DNA of 64,000 bases from Bacteroides fragilis (GCF_002849695.1 NZ_CP018937.1:2790001-2854000), one strand, 5' to 3'; counted from the stretch's first letter, positions 6,884-16,353 are shown. Numbers and translations are program-made. The notes: generated by a model from the sequence alone, not told the origin.

Positions 6884-8727
6884 GTGGGAAAGTTTATTAA
6901 TATAACGTTTATAGCAGTAGTAACCCTATACTCTGTCACTACACATGCTGCCAATAAAGCAACAATGCATGTGTCAGCACTCCAAAACCTGATTGACAAC
7001 AGCCTCAATTATAGCAAAGAAGCTCCCAACGACAGTATCATCCAATGGGGTCATGAACTGGCTCCTATTCTGAAAAAACAGAAAGAGTACAAAACCCTCT
7101 TCCAGTTGAAACAGCTTATTGCGACTGCCTATGCCACACGCGGAGACATGAACATGGCCATTGACCATGCCCGCCAGATGTACAAGGAAGCCAAAGAACT
7201 GAATTACCCCATCGGCATTGCCCTTTCCAGCCGCGCCATCGGGGATGCTTACCTCAACGCCAACATGCAGGAACCTGCCATCGAATCCTATAAGGAAGCC
7301 CTGGAATTGCTGGACAAGATACCGGGCAGCGAAATCCTCGAACAGGAAATACTTCCGAAATTCATTCTGACCCTGATCCAGACATCACACATGGACGAAG
7401 CACGTACCTATCTAAAAAGATTCGAGAACCTGCATACCGCCGTTCCAACTCCTACATTCCACTTTTTTTTATGTGCGTGTAAAGCTTACTATGACATTGA
7501 AGCAGGCAATCCGGAGAAAGGGAAAGCCAGTTTGGACGAAGCAAGGAAAATCAGTGACCAACTGAGGTTCCTCTATCTCCGCAGTATCTTTAACTACATA
7601 TTGGGGCAATACTACCAGGCTATCGGTGAGTATGGACTCGCCTTGCAACAATATGAACGCCTGATAAATACCCCTAAAGCACCCGCTCCCAACAAACACA
7701 TCGGATTGCAGTTGGAGTGTGCGCAGCTACTGACTAAGATGGGAAGGACAGAAGAAGCCTGCCTGATCTACCAAAAGGCCAACGAACAAAAAGACTCGCT
7801 GAACGCTTTGAGTTATGCCCGGCAAATCAATGACCTGAGAGGCATGTACCAGATAGACCAGATGGAAATCCGGAACCAGATACAACGCAACCAGATCACC
7901 CTGTGGGTTATCATAGCTTCCATTTTCATATTAGTGCTTATTTTGCTGCTGATCGTCCGCATCCGGCAGGAAGCCAACCGCCTTCTCCATTCCAAAGAAG
8001 AGTTGGAGATTGCGCGCAAGTATGCCGAAAACGCCATACACACCAAAAGCCTGTTCCTATCCAATATGAGCCACGAAATACGGACACCGCTGAATGCCCT
8101 TTCCGGATTTTCGTCCATCCTGACCGAAGAGTCTATCGACAATGATACACGACGTCAATGCAACGACATCATCCAGCAGAATTCCGAACTGCTGTTAAAG
8201 CTGATCAATGACGTGATAGATCTGTCGAGTCTCGACCCGGGTAAGTTGACTTTCAACTTTAAGGAATGTGACGCAGTCAATATATGCCGCAACGTAATCG
8301 ATACTGTAGAAAAGGTGAAGCAAACTCAGGCCGGAGTCAGTTTCGTCACTTCACTGGACAAACTGACTTTGCGTACCGACGAATCACGTCTGCAACAGGT
8401 ATTGATCAATCTGCTGATCAATGCCACCAAATTCACCACCGAAGGCAACATCACCCTGACACTGGAGAAAGAGTCAGAGACCATGGCCCTGTTCACAGTA
8501 ACGGATACCGGATGCGGCATCCCCCCGAAAAACAGAATCAGATATTCAACCGTTTCGAAAAGCTGAATGAAGGGGCACACGGAACAGGACTGGGACTCTC
8601 CATTTGCCAGCTTATCATCGAACAAATCGGAGGAAAGATATGGATTGACCCGGAGTACACCGGAGGTGCACGCTTCCGGTTTACACACCCCATCGGATCC
8701 ACAAAAGAAGAGGAGGCAAAAGGATGA
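6884..8727 (+). pseudogene. TPR sensor histidine kinase, frameshifted in a C-tract
   Basis: Opens with GTG at 6884 (signal peptide MGKFINITFIAVVTLYSV). A periplasmic region of helical, TPR-like repeats runs to about residue 335, then one membrane helix at 338-360, a HisKA domain with H397 in NMSHEIRTPLNA, and the HATPase N-box (LLINATKF). After DTGCGIPP the frame breaks and stops at 8566. The -1 frame continues perfectly as PEKQNQIFNRFEKLNE, GTGLGLSICQL and GGARFRF to a TGA at 8725-8727 that overlaps the ATG of the next kinase. One missing C in the run at 8521-8526 explains it. The kinase would lack its G2/F boxes as read. It could be a real mutation, phase variation or a sequencing error. 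Confidence 0.85.
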
Positions 8728-10676
8728 AACGATTCATACTGATCCTTATTGCATGCTGTCTGGCCTCAGGAGCGTACGCGGACGGACAAACAGAAGCCGA
8801 CAGCCTGTATCGGGTGGCACAGACACTTCCGCATGACTCCACACGTCTGGAAATGCTCAAGAAACTGGCACAAATAGAACAGTTGACACCGAAATGTATC
8901 ACATATTCAAACCTGCTGAGAGAAGAAGCAACTCTACAGAATAACGATAAATACAACACCATAGCCGCCTATCTGCACACAGTGTACTACTATAACCAAA
9001 GCAACCGGGACAGTGTAAAGAAATGGCTGGACATTATGGAGCCTTATGCCCGGAAGTCGAAAACCTGGGATCTGTATTTCGACGCTCTCCGCTTCCAGAC
9101 AGACCTCTACACTTATGAAGAGCAGTATGAACTTGCCATCAACGAGGCAAACCAGATGTTCGAAAGGGCAAAGAAAGTGGACTGTGTCCGCGGACTGATC
9201 GGAGCCAAACAATGTCTGGGCAATGCCTATATCGGCACGGAGCGATGGGACGAGGGAATGAAAGCATTGGAAGAAGCCTATCAACTATCTTCGCGAACGG
9301 ACAATGCCGTGGTACGGATCTCGATCCTTTGCCAACTGATTGCGGTAGCCAAGGATAAACAGAACAACAAACAGCTGTCCGAATACCTCGGAAAGTTAAA
9401 AGAGACTTTGCAACAGCACACTGCCACAAACCCGATGCTCAAAGAGGCATTTTATGATGTTTATCTGTTCGGTGAGGTGTACTATACCTATTATTATCTG
9501 AATACCGGCCAATCGGAACAGGCACACGAAAGCCTGGAAAAAGCCGGGAAATATCTTACTCCCAATACTTTCTTCATGTACCGGGTGCTCTATTACGATG
9601 CCTATGCAGCTTATTACCGAACTCGAAAAGAGTATGACAAAGCACTTGCGAAGATGGACTCTACCATCATTTTATTACAGGAAGACCGGAACAGCAATTA
9701 TATCCACCAGCAGCTGTCTAAAGCCGATCTTCTGGTAGAAGCCGGGCGGAGTGCGGAAGCTCTTCCGTTGTATATCGGGACACTCCACCTGAAAGACTCC
9801 ATCGAAACGACTATTTTCGATAAACAGATGCAGCAGATAAAGGCAAAATACAATATCGACAAAGTAGCTTTGGAAGAAGAACAGTTGAAAAGCGATATCC
9901 AACTGACGGCTTTGGTCATTGTCGGCATTGTCCTGGCAATCCTGATTGTCTTCATGCTTCGTATCTCGCACGTTCGTAAAGCATTGGAGCTATCGGAAAA
10001 AGAGACACGGAAAGCAACCCGTATGGCGGAAGAAGCCAACGAGATGAAGAACCGCTTTTTGTCGAACATGAGTTACCACATCCGTATCCCGCTGAACGGC
10101 GTAGTGGGCTTCTCGCAACTGATAGCTTCCGAATCCAACATGACCGACGAAGTCCGGAAAGAATACTCCTCCATCATCCAGAAAAATTCGGAAGAGTTGA
10201 TGCGCCTGGTCAATGATGTACTCGATTTATCACGGCTTGAAGCAGGCATGATGAAGTTCAATATTCAGGAATACGGACTAACCGAACTCTGTAACGAAGC
10301 TCTCTACATGGCGCGTATGCGCAACGAAGAGAACATCTGTATCCGGCTCGGAAACGAAACAGCCCCCGGCCTGGACATCCGTATCGATACGGCCCGTTTC
10401 AGCCAAGCGCTGCTGAGTACTTTGACTTATCCGCAGAAGTGTGAAGAAAAACGGGAAATCGACTTCAAAGTGACCCATGACACAGAAAAGAACATGATCC
10501 GTTTCCGCATCATTAACTCCCCGTTGGCCGACGAAAGATTTACCTCACAGGAGGTATACATCCGCCACGAAATTAACCGGTTGTTGCTGGAGTATTTCGG
10601 AGGAAGCTATAAAGTACAGGCAAACGCAGGCGAAAAACCGACCATCCTCTTCACCTATCCGTTGGGAAAAAATTGA
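8724..10676 (+). CDS. TPR sensor histidine kinase homologue with degenerate catalytic motifs
   Basis: A 650-residue protein of the same plan as its upstream neighbour: signal peptide 1-19, TPR-like periplasmic repeats to about 385, membrane helix about 393-413, short coiled coil, then HisKA-like and HATPase-like regions. The HisKA motif reads NMSYHIRIPLNG, so Y451 replaces the phosphoacceptor His and H452 sits where Glu is normal. The N-box Asn is missing (STLTYPQKCE), and I see no DxGxG or GLGL box. It is therefore probably a pseudokinase, perhaps acting with the upstream kinase by heterodimerisation. Its ATG overlaps the neighbour's ancestral stop (ATGA), so the two were translationally coupled. 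No response regulator is nearby. Confidence 0.85.
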   Translation: MKRFILILIACCLASGAYADGQTEADSLYRVAQTLPHDSTRLEMLKKLAQIEQLTPKCITYSNLLREEATLQNNDKYNTIAAYLHTVYYYNQSNRDSVKKWLDIMEPYARKSKTWDLYFDALRFQTDLYTYEEQYELAINEANQMFERAKKVDCVRGLIGAKQCLGNAYIGTERWDEGMKALEEAYQLSSRTDNAVVRISILCQLIAVAKDKQNNKQLSEYLGKLKETLQQHTATNPMLKEAFYDVYLFGEVYYTYYYLNTGQSEQAHESLEKAGKYLTPNTFFMYRVLYYDAYAAYYRTRKEYDKALAKMDSTIILLQEDRNSNYIHQQLSKADLLVEAGRSAEALPLYIGTLHLKDSIETTIFDKQMQQIKAKYNIDKVALEEEQLKSDIQLTALVIVGIVLAILIVFMLRISHVRKALELSEKETRKATRMAEEANEMKNRFLSNMSYHIRIPLNGVVGFSQLIASESNMTDEVRKEYSSIIQKNSEELMRLVNDVLDLSRLEAGMMKFNIQEYGLTELCNEALYMARMRNEENICIRLGNETAPGLDIRIDTARFSQALLSTLTYPQKCEEKREIDFKVTHDTEKNMIRFRIINSPLADERFTSQEVYIRHEINRLLLEYFGGSYKVQANAGEKPTILFTYPLGKN

Positions 10677-10716
10677 CTTCTTTTCCCGGTGGCTCGTCAA
10701 CTTCTGCAGAAAGTTG

Positions 10717-10724
10717 TATCTTTG
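10717..10724 (+). promoter_or_regulatory. promoter -7 box of the MATE gene
   Basis: TATCTTTG, 26 nt upstream of the ATG at 10751; no good -33 TTTG is seen. Confidence 0.5.
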
Positions 10725-10750
10725 CGGCCTGCAAACTAAAATCCTTATTT

Positions 10751-12073
10751 ATGTATACCAACAAACAGATCTGGAGTGTCAGTTACCCGATTCTCCTGAG
10801 CTTGCTTGCGCAAAATGTCATAAATGTCACCGACACCGCCTTTCTGGGACGCGTCAGTGAGATAGCTCTTGGTGCCTCTGCCATGGGCGGGCTTTTCTAT
10901 ATTTGTATTTTCACCATTGCCTTCGGATTCAGCACCGGTTCACAGATCGTCATTGCCCGCCGCAACGGTGAAGCGCGTTATACCGACGTGGGGCCTGTCA
11001 TGATCCAGGGAGTCTTGTTCCTGCTTGCCATGGCTCTTCTGCTTTTCGGCTTTACCAAAGCATTCGGTGGCAACATCATGCGCCTGCTGGTATCTTCCGA
11101 AAGCATTTATGACGCCACGATGGAATTTCTCGACTGGCGCATTTTCGGCTTTTTCTTCTCGTTTGTCAACGTCATGTTCCGGGCACTCTATATCGGAATC
11201 ACCCGCACCAAGGTACTTACCATCAATGCGGTAGTAATGGCTCTGACCAATGTGGTACTGGACTATGCCCTGATATTCGGACACTTCGGATTGCCGGAGA
11301 TGGGCATCAAAGGAGCCGCCATCGCCTCGGTAATAGCCGAAGCGGCTTCTCTGCTGTTCTTCCTGATTTATACGTATATCACCGTCGACCTGAAAAGATA
11401 CGGTCTCAATCGTTTACGCTCGTTCGACCCGGCTTTGCTGATGCGCATCCTCAGCATATCGTGCTTCACCATGTTGCAGTATTTTCTGTCAATGGCCACC
11501 TGGTTCATTTTCTTCGTGGCTGTGGAAAGGTTGGGACAGCGTGAACTCGCCATTGCCAACATCGTACGAAGTATCTACATCGTCATGTTGATTCCAGTAA
11601 ATGCACTGGCAACCACCACCAACAGCCTGGTGAGCAACGCCATCGGCGCGGGAGGCATCGAACACGTGATGCCCCTGATAAACAAAATCGGGCGTTTCTC
11701 TTTCCTGATCATGCTGGGACTGGTCATCGTAACCGCCCTTTTCCCACAGGCATTGCTTTCGGTATACACCAACGAGGCAGCGCTGATCAGTGAATCCGTA
11801 CCATCGGTATACGTTATCTGCGCGGCCATGCTGATTGCTTCGGTAGCCAATGTGGTATTCAACGGCATATCGGGCACAGGCAACACTCAGGCGGCACTGA
11901 TGCTCGAAGCCATCACCATCGCAATCTACGGATCGTATATCATTTTCATCGGAATGTGGGTAAAAGCTCCCATCGAATGGTGCTTTACAATTGAGATACT
12001 GTACTATACACTGTTGCTCGCCACAAGCTATATTTACTTCAAAAAAGCAAAATGGCAGAACAAAAAGATATAA
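10751..12073 (+). CDS. MATE family efflux transporter
   Basis: A 440-residue polytopic membrane protein starting at the ATG at 10751 (MYTNKQIWSVSYPILLSLLA); the 26-residue upstream extension overlaps the promoter and is not protein-like. About twelve hydrophobic segments are visible. MATE-type signatures include PILLSLLAQNVINVTDTAFLG in the first helix and a later GNTQAALMLEA segment. MATE proteins export cationic drugs or metabolites in exchange for Na+ or H+. The substrate cannot be told from sequence. It has its own promoter and no obvious partner, with ffh following after 150 nt. Confidence 0.9.
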   Translation: MYTNKQIWSVSYPILLSLLAQNVINVTDTAFLGRVSEIALGASAMGGLFYICIFTIAFGFSTGSQIVIARRNGEARYTDVGPVMIQGVLFLLAMALLLFGFTKAFGGNIMRLLVSSESIYDATMEFLDWRIFGFFFSFVNVMFRALYIGITRTKVLTINAVVMALTNVVLDYALIFGHFGLPEMGIKGAAIASVIAEAASLLFFLIYTYITVDLKRYGLNRLRSFDPALLMRILSISCFTMLQYFLSMATWFIFFVAVERLGQRELAIANIVRSIYIVMLIPVNALATTTNSLVSNAIGAGGIEHVMPLINKIGRFSFLIMLGLVIVTALFPQALLSVYTNEAALISESVPSVYVICAAMLIASVANVVFNGISGTGNTQAALMLEAITIAIYGSYIIFIGMWVKAPIEWCFTIEILYYTLLLATSYIYFKKAKWQNKKI

Positions 12074-12090
12074 AGTACAAGAGATTTTTG

Positions 12091-12098
12091 TACATTTG
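12091..12098 (+). promoter_or_regulatory. ffh promoter -7 box
   Basis: TACATTTG matches TAnnTTTG. It is followed by a large palindrome in the 5' leader and the ffh start at 12225. Confidence 0.55.
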
Positions 12099-12106
12099 CG
12101 GCTGAT

Positions 12107-12188
12107 TTCACCACAGATTACACAGATTAGCACAGATACTCTCTATTTCAAATACAAAATCCGTGTTAATCCGTGTAATCCGTGGTGG
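12107..12188. repeat. extragenic palindrome copy 1 (CACCACAGATTACACAG type)
   Basis: Arms CACCACAGATTACACAGATT and, in inverted form, AATCCGTGTAATCCGTGGTG, separated by about 22 nt. It is a member of a seven-copy family in this window and lies in the ffh leader. Confidence 0.85.
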
Positions 12189-12224
12189 ATTTTACACATC
12201 ATTAGTAATTCATAATTCAAAGAT

Positions 12225-13544
12225 ATGTTCGACAATTTAAGCGAAAGACTCGAAAGGTCGTTTAAGATTCTGAAAGGTGAAGGCAAAATCACCGAAATCA
12301 ACGTAGCAGAAACCCTGAAAGACGTGCGCAAGGCACTGCTCGATGCCGACGTTAACTATAAAGTAGCCAAAGGCTTCACGGATACAGTGAAGGAAAAAGC
12401 ATTGGGACAAAACGTGCTCACAGCCGTAAAACCAAGCCAATTGATGGTGAAGATCGTTCACGACGAGCTGACTCAACTGATGGGTGGAGAGACTGTCGAG
12501 ATAGATACCAAAGGCCAACCGGCAGTCATCCTGATGTCCGGTCTGCAAGGTTCGGGTAAGACTACTTTCTCAGGCAAGCTGGCACGTATGCTGAAAACCA
12601 AGAAGAACAAGCGCCCGTTGCTCGTTGCCTGTGACGTTTACCGTCCTGCCGCCATCGAACAGCTTCGTGTATTGGCCGAACAAATCGATGTACCGATGTA
12701 CTCGGAAATCGACAGCAAAGATCCCGTTGCCATAGCTCAAAACGCCATCAAGGAGGCACGTGCCAAAGGTTACGACCTGGTAATTGTCGATACGGCCGGA
12801 CGTCTGGCAGTCGACGAGCAGATGATGAATGAAATCGCAGCCATCAAGGAAGCCATCCAACCGAACGAAATTTTGTTCGTGGTAGACTCCATGACCGGTC
12901 AGGATGCCGTAAACACCGCCAAGGAGTTTAATGAGCGTCTCGACTTCGACGGCGTAGTGCTGACGAAGCTCGACGGTGACACCCGTGGTGGTGCCGCCCT
13001 CTCTATCCGTTCGGTTGTGAACAAGCCTATCAAATTTGTAGGTACAGGCGAGAAACTCGATGCCATCGACCAATTCCACCCCGCCCGTATGGCCGACCGT
13101 ATCTTAGGTATGGGTGATATTGTTTCTCTGGTGGAACGTGCGCAGGAACAATATGATGAAGAAGAAGCCAAACGCCTTCAGAAAAAGATTGCCAAGAACC
13201 AGTTCGACTTCAACGACTTCCTCAGCCAGATTGGCCAGATCAAAAAGATGGGTAACCTGAAAGAGCTTGCATCGATGATTCCGGGTGTAGGCAAGGCTAT
13301 CAAAGACATCGACATTGACGACAATGCTTTCAAGAGCATTGAAGCCATCATCTACTCCATGACTCCGGAAGAGCGCAGCAATCCGGCTATCCTGAATGGC
13401 TCGCGCCGTACACGTATCGCCAAAGGTAGCGGTACGACTATCCAGGAAGTGAACCGCTTGCTGAAGCAATTCGACCAGACCCGCAAAATGATGAAGATGG
13501 TAACCAGCAGCAAAATGGGCAAGATGATGCCGAAGATGAAATAA
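12225..13544 (+). CDS. ffh: signal recognition particle protein Ffh (SRP54)
   Basis: A 439-residue SRP GTPase. The N domain spans about 1-85, then the G domain with P-loop GLQGSGKTTFSGKLA (about 106), DTAGRLAVDEQM (G3) and TKLDGDTRGGAAL (G4 and following). The methionine-rich M domain begins about residue 300 and ends MKMVTSSKMGKMMPKMK. Ffh binds signal sequences and 4.5S RNA and delivers ribosomes to FtsY at the membrane. Length and motifs are normal. It has its own promoter, with a palindromic repeat in the leader and a terminator at 13638-13666. Confidence 0.97.
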   Translation: MFDNLSERLERSFKILKGEGKITEINVAETLKDVRKALLDADVNYKVAKGFTDTVKEKALGQNVLTAVKPSQLMVKIVHDELTQLMGGETVEIDTKGQPAVILMSGLQGSGKTTFSGKLARMLKTKKNKRPLLVACDVYRPAAIEQLRVLAEQIDVPMYSEIDSKDPVAIAQNAIKEARAKGYDLVIVDTAGRLAVDEQMMNEIAAIKEAIQPNEILFVVDSMTGQDAVNTAKEFNERLDFDGVVLTKLDGDTRGGAALSIRSVVNKPIKFVGTGEKLDAIDQFHPARMADRILGMGDIVSLVERAQEQYDEEEAKRLQKKIAKNQFDFNDFLSQIGQIKKMGNLKELASMIPGVGKAIKDIDIDDNAFKSIEAIIYSMTPEERSNPAILNGSRRTRIAKGSGTTIQEVNRLLKQFDQTRKMMKMVTSSKMGKMMPKMK

Positions 13545-13591
13545 AACTGCACTTTTCGTCCCGAAAGCTTGACTTTGGCTTTGGGATGATG

Positions 13592-13599
13592 TATCTTTG
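13592..13599 (+). promoter_or_regulatory. promoter-like box before a short terminated interval
   Basis: TATCTTTG 47 nt after the ffh stop and about 40 nt before the hairpin terminator. It could drive a transcript of about 60-70 nt, or be fortuitous. Confidence 0.35.
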
Positions 13600-13637
13600 T
13601 CAATGTAATCATTCAATAGATTCAATCAGAATGCAAT

Positions 13638-13668
13638 AAAAGGAGGAAACCGTGGTTCCTCCTTTTTT
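13638..13668 (+). terminator. intrinsic terminator downstream of ffh
   Basis: Stem AAAAGGAGGAA/TTCCTCCTTTT (11 bp) with a 7-nt loop, followed by further T residues. Confidence 0.85.
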
Positions 13669-13913
13669 ATGCACCTAACCGAAAGAAGAACCTACAGCCC
13701 GCAGCTTAAGCCTCCGAAGACGGTTGCCATACTCCCGAATGCCGGTTGCATTTCCTCCAAATGCTTACTGCATCTCGGCAAAACCCCGGCTCTACTTGTA
13801 TCGGACCGAGGCTCTATGACAAAAAGTACCTCCCTGCTTTCGCCCACTCCCCTCCTCATGTTAATAATCTATAAAGCTACTCTTGACAAAAAACAGGAGA
13901 TGGTAAATGATAT
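13669..13913. other. intergenic interval without visible features
   Basis: About 245 nt with only a non-protein-like open frame (basic, Pro/Leu-rich). I see no RNA gene or repeat. A TACTTTTG box at 13914-13921 belongs to the downstream remnant. Confidence 0.4.
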
Positions 13914-13921
13914 TACTTTTG
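13914..13921 (+). promoter_or_regulatory. promoter -7 box upstream of the thioredoxin-like remnant and folD
   Basis: TACTTTTG matches TAnnTTTG, 26 nt before the remnant's ATG. No -33 TTTG at standard spacing. It may now serve folD. Confidence 0.45.
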
Positions 13922-13947
13922 TCTGATACCATAAAAACATTGAATCA

Positions 13948-14081
13948 ATGAAACACATTCTCTTCACTCTGGCGCTTGCTTCCGTAACCGGGATGGTCGA
14001 CCGGACGGAACAATCATCGCACGTGACCTCAGGGGTGAAGCCATGATAAAGAAAGTGACTGAAGTACTCAATATTAAATAA
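13948..14081 (+). pseudogene. internally deleted thioredoxin-like (TlpA/ResA type) gene
   Basis: An ATG at 13948 encodes a signal-peptide start (MKHILFTLALASVTG). The +2 frame from about 13992 then gives DGTIIARDLRGEAMIKKVTE and ends at TAA 14079-14081. That second piece is the typical last strand and helix of secreted thioredoxin-fold proteins. Everything between, including the CxxC region, is missing and the two ends are out of frame. The simplest reading is one large internal deletion of a secreted thioredoxin-like gene just upstream of folD. As read, the product would be a 32-residue peptide. Confidence 0.7.
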
Positions 14082-14100
14082 CCCAATAAACAGATAAGAA

Positions 14101-14982
14101 ATGACTCTAATTGATGGAAAAGCCATCTCCGAACAAGTAAAACAGGAGATTGCAGCCGAAGTGGCAGAAATAGTAGCCCGGGGTGGCAAACGCCCGCATC
14201 TGGCAGCCATCCTCGTAGGACACGACGGAGGCAGCGAAACATATGTAGCCGCCAAAGTGAAAGCCTGCGAAGTGTGCGGATTCAAGTCGTCACTGATTCG
14301 TTACGAAAGCGACGTTACGGAAGAGGAACTGCTCGCCAAAGTACGTGAACTGAATGATGACGAAGATATAGACGGATTCATCGTACAACTTCCGTTACCG
14401 AAACATATCTCGGAACAAAAGGTAATTGAAACCATTGACTACCGCAAAGATGTAGACGGATTCCATCCGATCAACGTAGGACGTATGTCTATCGGACTGC
14501 CTTGTTACGTATCAGCTACCCCGAACGGTATCCTCGAACTGCTGAAACGTTATCAGATAGAGACCTCGGGTAAGAAATGCGTCGTACTGGGACGCAGTAA
14601 CATTGTCGGTAAACCGATGGCAGCACTGATGATGCAGAAGGCCTATCCGGGAGACGCAACGGTAACCGTATGCCACAGCCGTTCGAAAGATCTGGTGAAA
14701 GAGTGCCGGGAAGCGGATATCATCATCGCCGCACTGGGACAACCCAACTTCGTGAAAGCGGAAATGGTGAAAGAGGGTGCTGTGGTAATCGACGTAGGTA
14801 CTACCCGCGTACCGGATGCCAGCAAGAAATCGGGCTTTAAACTGACAGGTGACGTGAAGTTCGATGAGGTAGCTCCGAAATGCTCCTACATCACCCCTGT
14901 TCCGGGAGGTGTAGGCCCGATGACCATCGTCTCTCTGATGAAGAATACTCTGCTGGCAGGCAAGAAAGCAATCTATCAATAA
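14101..14982 (+). CDS. folD: bifunctional methylenetetrahydrofolate dehydrogenase / methenyltetrahydrofolate cyclohydrolase
   Basis: 293 residues, normal for FolD. It interconverts 5,10-methylene-, 5,10-methenyl- and 10-formyl-tetrahydrofolate with NADP(H), supplying formyl groups for purines and fMet. Recognisable are the substrate-site region [14 protein letters not shown] with its catalytic Lys, the QLPLPKHI loop, the [10 protein letters not shown] motif, the nucleotide-binding [14 protein letters not shown], and the terminal [20 protein letters not shown] signature. It is cytoplasmic and probably transcribed from the box at 13914 through the remnant. Confidence 0.97.
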   Translation: MTLIDGKAISEQVKQEIAAEVAEIVARGGKRPHLAAILVGHDGGSETYVAAKVKACEVCGFKSSLIRYESDVTEEELLAKVRELNDDEDIDGFIVQLPLPKHISEQKVIETIDYRKDVDGFHPINVGRMSIGLPCYVSATPNGILELLKRYQIETSGKKCVVLGRSNIVGKPMAALMMQKAYPGDATVTVCHSRSKDLVKECREADIIIAALGQPNFVKAEMVKEGAVVIDVGTTRVPDASKKSGFKLTGDVKFDEVAPKCSYITPVPGGVGPMTIVSLMKNTLLAGKKAIYQ

Positions 14983-15079
14983 TCCTCTCTGCCCCCGTTT
15001 CCTCTTTTTCTGTGAGAGGAAACGGAGAGCGAAAGAGGTGGAACACATTCTTCAGAAAGAACTTTAATACCTGTTGCTT

Positions 15080-16198
15080 ATGAAACATCTGATTCTTCTT
15101 TCCCTGTTTTTCTGCTCTGTATCTTGCAGCAGCAATGCACAAGAACAGCCCGTCCCTGTCCCGGCGCCCGATACGATATCTGCGCAGAAGATTACACTCC
15201 TCTTTGCAGGCGACTTAATGCAGCATCAGGCACAGATAGATGCAGCCCGGACCACCAAGGGATACGACTACACGGACTACTTTAAACTGGTAAAAGAAGA
15301 AATCAGTAAAGCAGACATTGCCATCGGCAACCTGGAGGTAACTCTCGGAGGAAAACCTTACCGGGGTTATCCCGCTTTCAGTGCTCCCGACGAATATCTG
15401 TCCGCCATAAAAGACGCCGGCTTCGATGTATTGATAACCGCCAATAATCATTGTCTCGACCGGGGCAAAAAAGGGCTGGAACGAACCATCCTGATGCTGG
15501 ATTCGCTACAAATTCCTTATGCCGGAACTTACACTGACAGTACGGCCCGCGCTTCACGCTATCCACTATTGTTGGAACAGAACGGCTTTCGGATTGCCCT
15601 GCTCAACTATACATACGGCACCAACGGCATTAAAGTCTCTCCCCCAAACATAGTCAACTACATCGACAAGGCTGTCATGACACGGGACATTGAAGCTGCT
15701 AAGGCTCTGCATCCGGATGTATTGATTGCCTGCATGCACTGGGGGATCGAATATCAGTCACTGCCCAATAAGGAGCAGACCTCCCTGGCCGACTGGCTAC
15801 TTAGTCAAGGAGTCACCCATGTGATCGGTTCCCACCCCCATGTAGTGCAACCCATGGAGCTGCGGACCGATACCCTCACCGGTCGGCAGAATGTAGTCCT
15901 CTACTCTTTAGGCAATTTTATTTCGAACATGTCTGCCCGTAAAACAGACGGCGGACTGCTATTTAAACTCGAATTAATGAAAGACAGCACGGGCATATCT
16001 GTCAGTAATTGCGGATATGGCCTGGTATGGACGGCACGCCCCATACTCTCCAAAAAGAAAAATTACGTTTTATATCCCGCAAGTATTCCGACAGACTCTT
16101 TATCGGCAGAAGAACGTAACCGCCTGAAAATCTTTATTAATGACACGCGTGAACTCTTCCGCAAGCATAACCGCGGAATTAATGAATACATTTTTTGA
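15080..16198 (+). CDS. CapA family (PGA_cap) lipoprotein, metallophosphatase-like
   Basis: 372 residues from the ATG at 15080. The N-terminus is a lipoprotein signal (LFFCSVSC, lipidated Cys probably residue 16). CapA/PGA_cap motifs are visible: LLFAGDLMQH, ADIAIGNLEVTL, AGFDVLITANNHCLDRG, CMHWGIEY, VIGSHPHVVQP and YSLGNFISN, the expected metal and active-site loops of this calcineurin-like family. CapA proteins take part in poly-gamma-glutamate capsule export in Bacillus, but Bacteroidota members are mostly uncharacterised. No capsule genes are nearby. It lies 97 nt after folD, separated by a 10-bp hairpin (14996-15024) without a T-run. Confidence 0.88.
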   Translation: MKHLILLSLFFCSVSCSSNAQEQPVPVPAPDTISAQKITLLFAGDLMQHQAQIDAARTTKGYDYTDYFKLVKEEISKADIAIGNLEVTLGGKPYRGYPAFSAPDEYLSAIKDAGFDVLITANNHCLDRGKKGLERTILMLDSLQIPYAGTYTDSTARASRYPLLLEQNGFRIALLNYTYGTNGIKVSPPNIVNYIDKAVMTRDIEAAKALHPDVLIACMHWGIEYQSLPNKEQTSLADWLLSQGVTHVIGSHPHVVQPMELRTDTLTGRQNVVLYSLGNFISNMSARKTDGGLLFKLELMKDSTGISVSNCGYGLVWTARPILSKKKNYVLYPASIPTDSLSAEERNRLKIFINDTRELFRKHNRGINEYIF

Positions 16199-16218
16199 AG
16201 AAAAAAGTTCGCGAAATG

Positions 16219-16249
16219 TTTGCAGATTTAAAAAGAATCGCTACCTTTG
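16219..16249 (+). promoter_or_regulatory. tRNA-His promoter
   Basis: TTTG at 16219-16222 and TACCTTTG at 16242-16249 with exactly 19 nt between, a textbook Bacteroides promoter 28 nt before the tRNA. Confidence 0.85.
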
Positions 16250-16277
16250 CATCGCATTTGAGAGAGATGCTAACATG

Positions 16278-16353
16278 GTGGATGTAGTTCAGTTGGTTAG
16301 AGCGTCAGATTGTGGTTCTGAATGTCGCCGGTTCGAGTCCGGTCTTCCACCCA
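16278..16353 (+). tRNA. tRNA-His (GTG)
   Basis: Folds as a complete cloverleaf: acceptor GTGGATG with CTTCCAC (one T-T mismatch), D arm GTTC/GAGC, anticodon stem TCAGA/TCTGA around TTGTGGT (anticodon GTG) and T arm GCCGG-TTCGAGT-CCGGT. A G precedes the acceptor stem, as expected for the tRNA-His G-1. The three bases after the stem read CCA. The 3' end could be drawn one or two bases differently. Confidence 0.95.

Noticed and set aside
10717..10724. GTATCTTTGC-like sequence considered as a CTnDOT-type attachment site
   Set aside because: It fits the -7 promoter box of the MATE gene, and similar boxes occur before many genes here; no element is adjacent.
13669..13926. 85-codon frame between ffh and folD
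   Set aside because: It starts within the T-run of the ffh terminator, has no promoter, and its composition is atypical.
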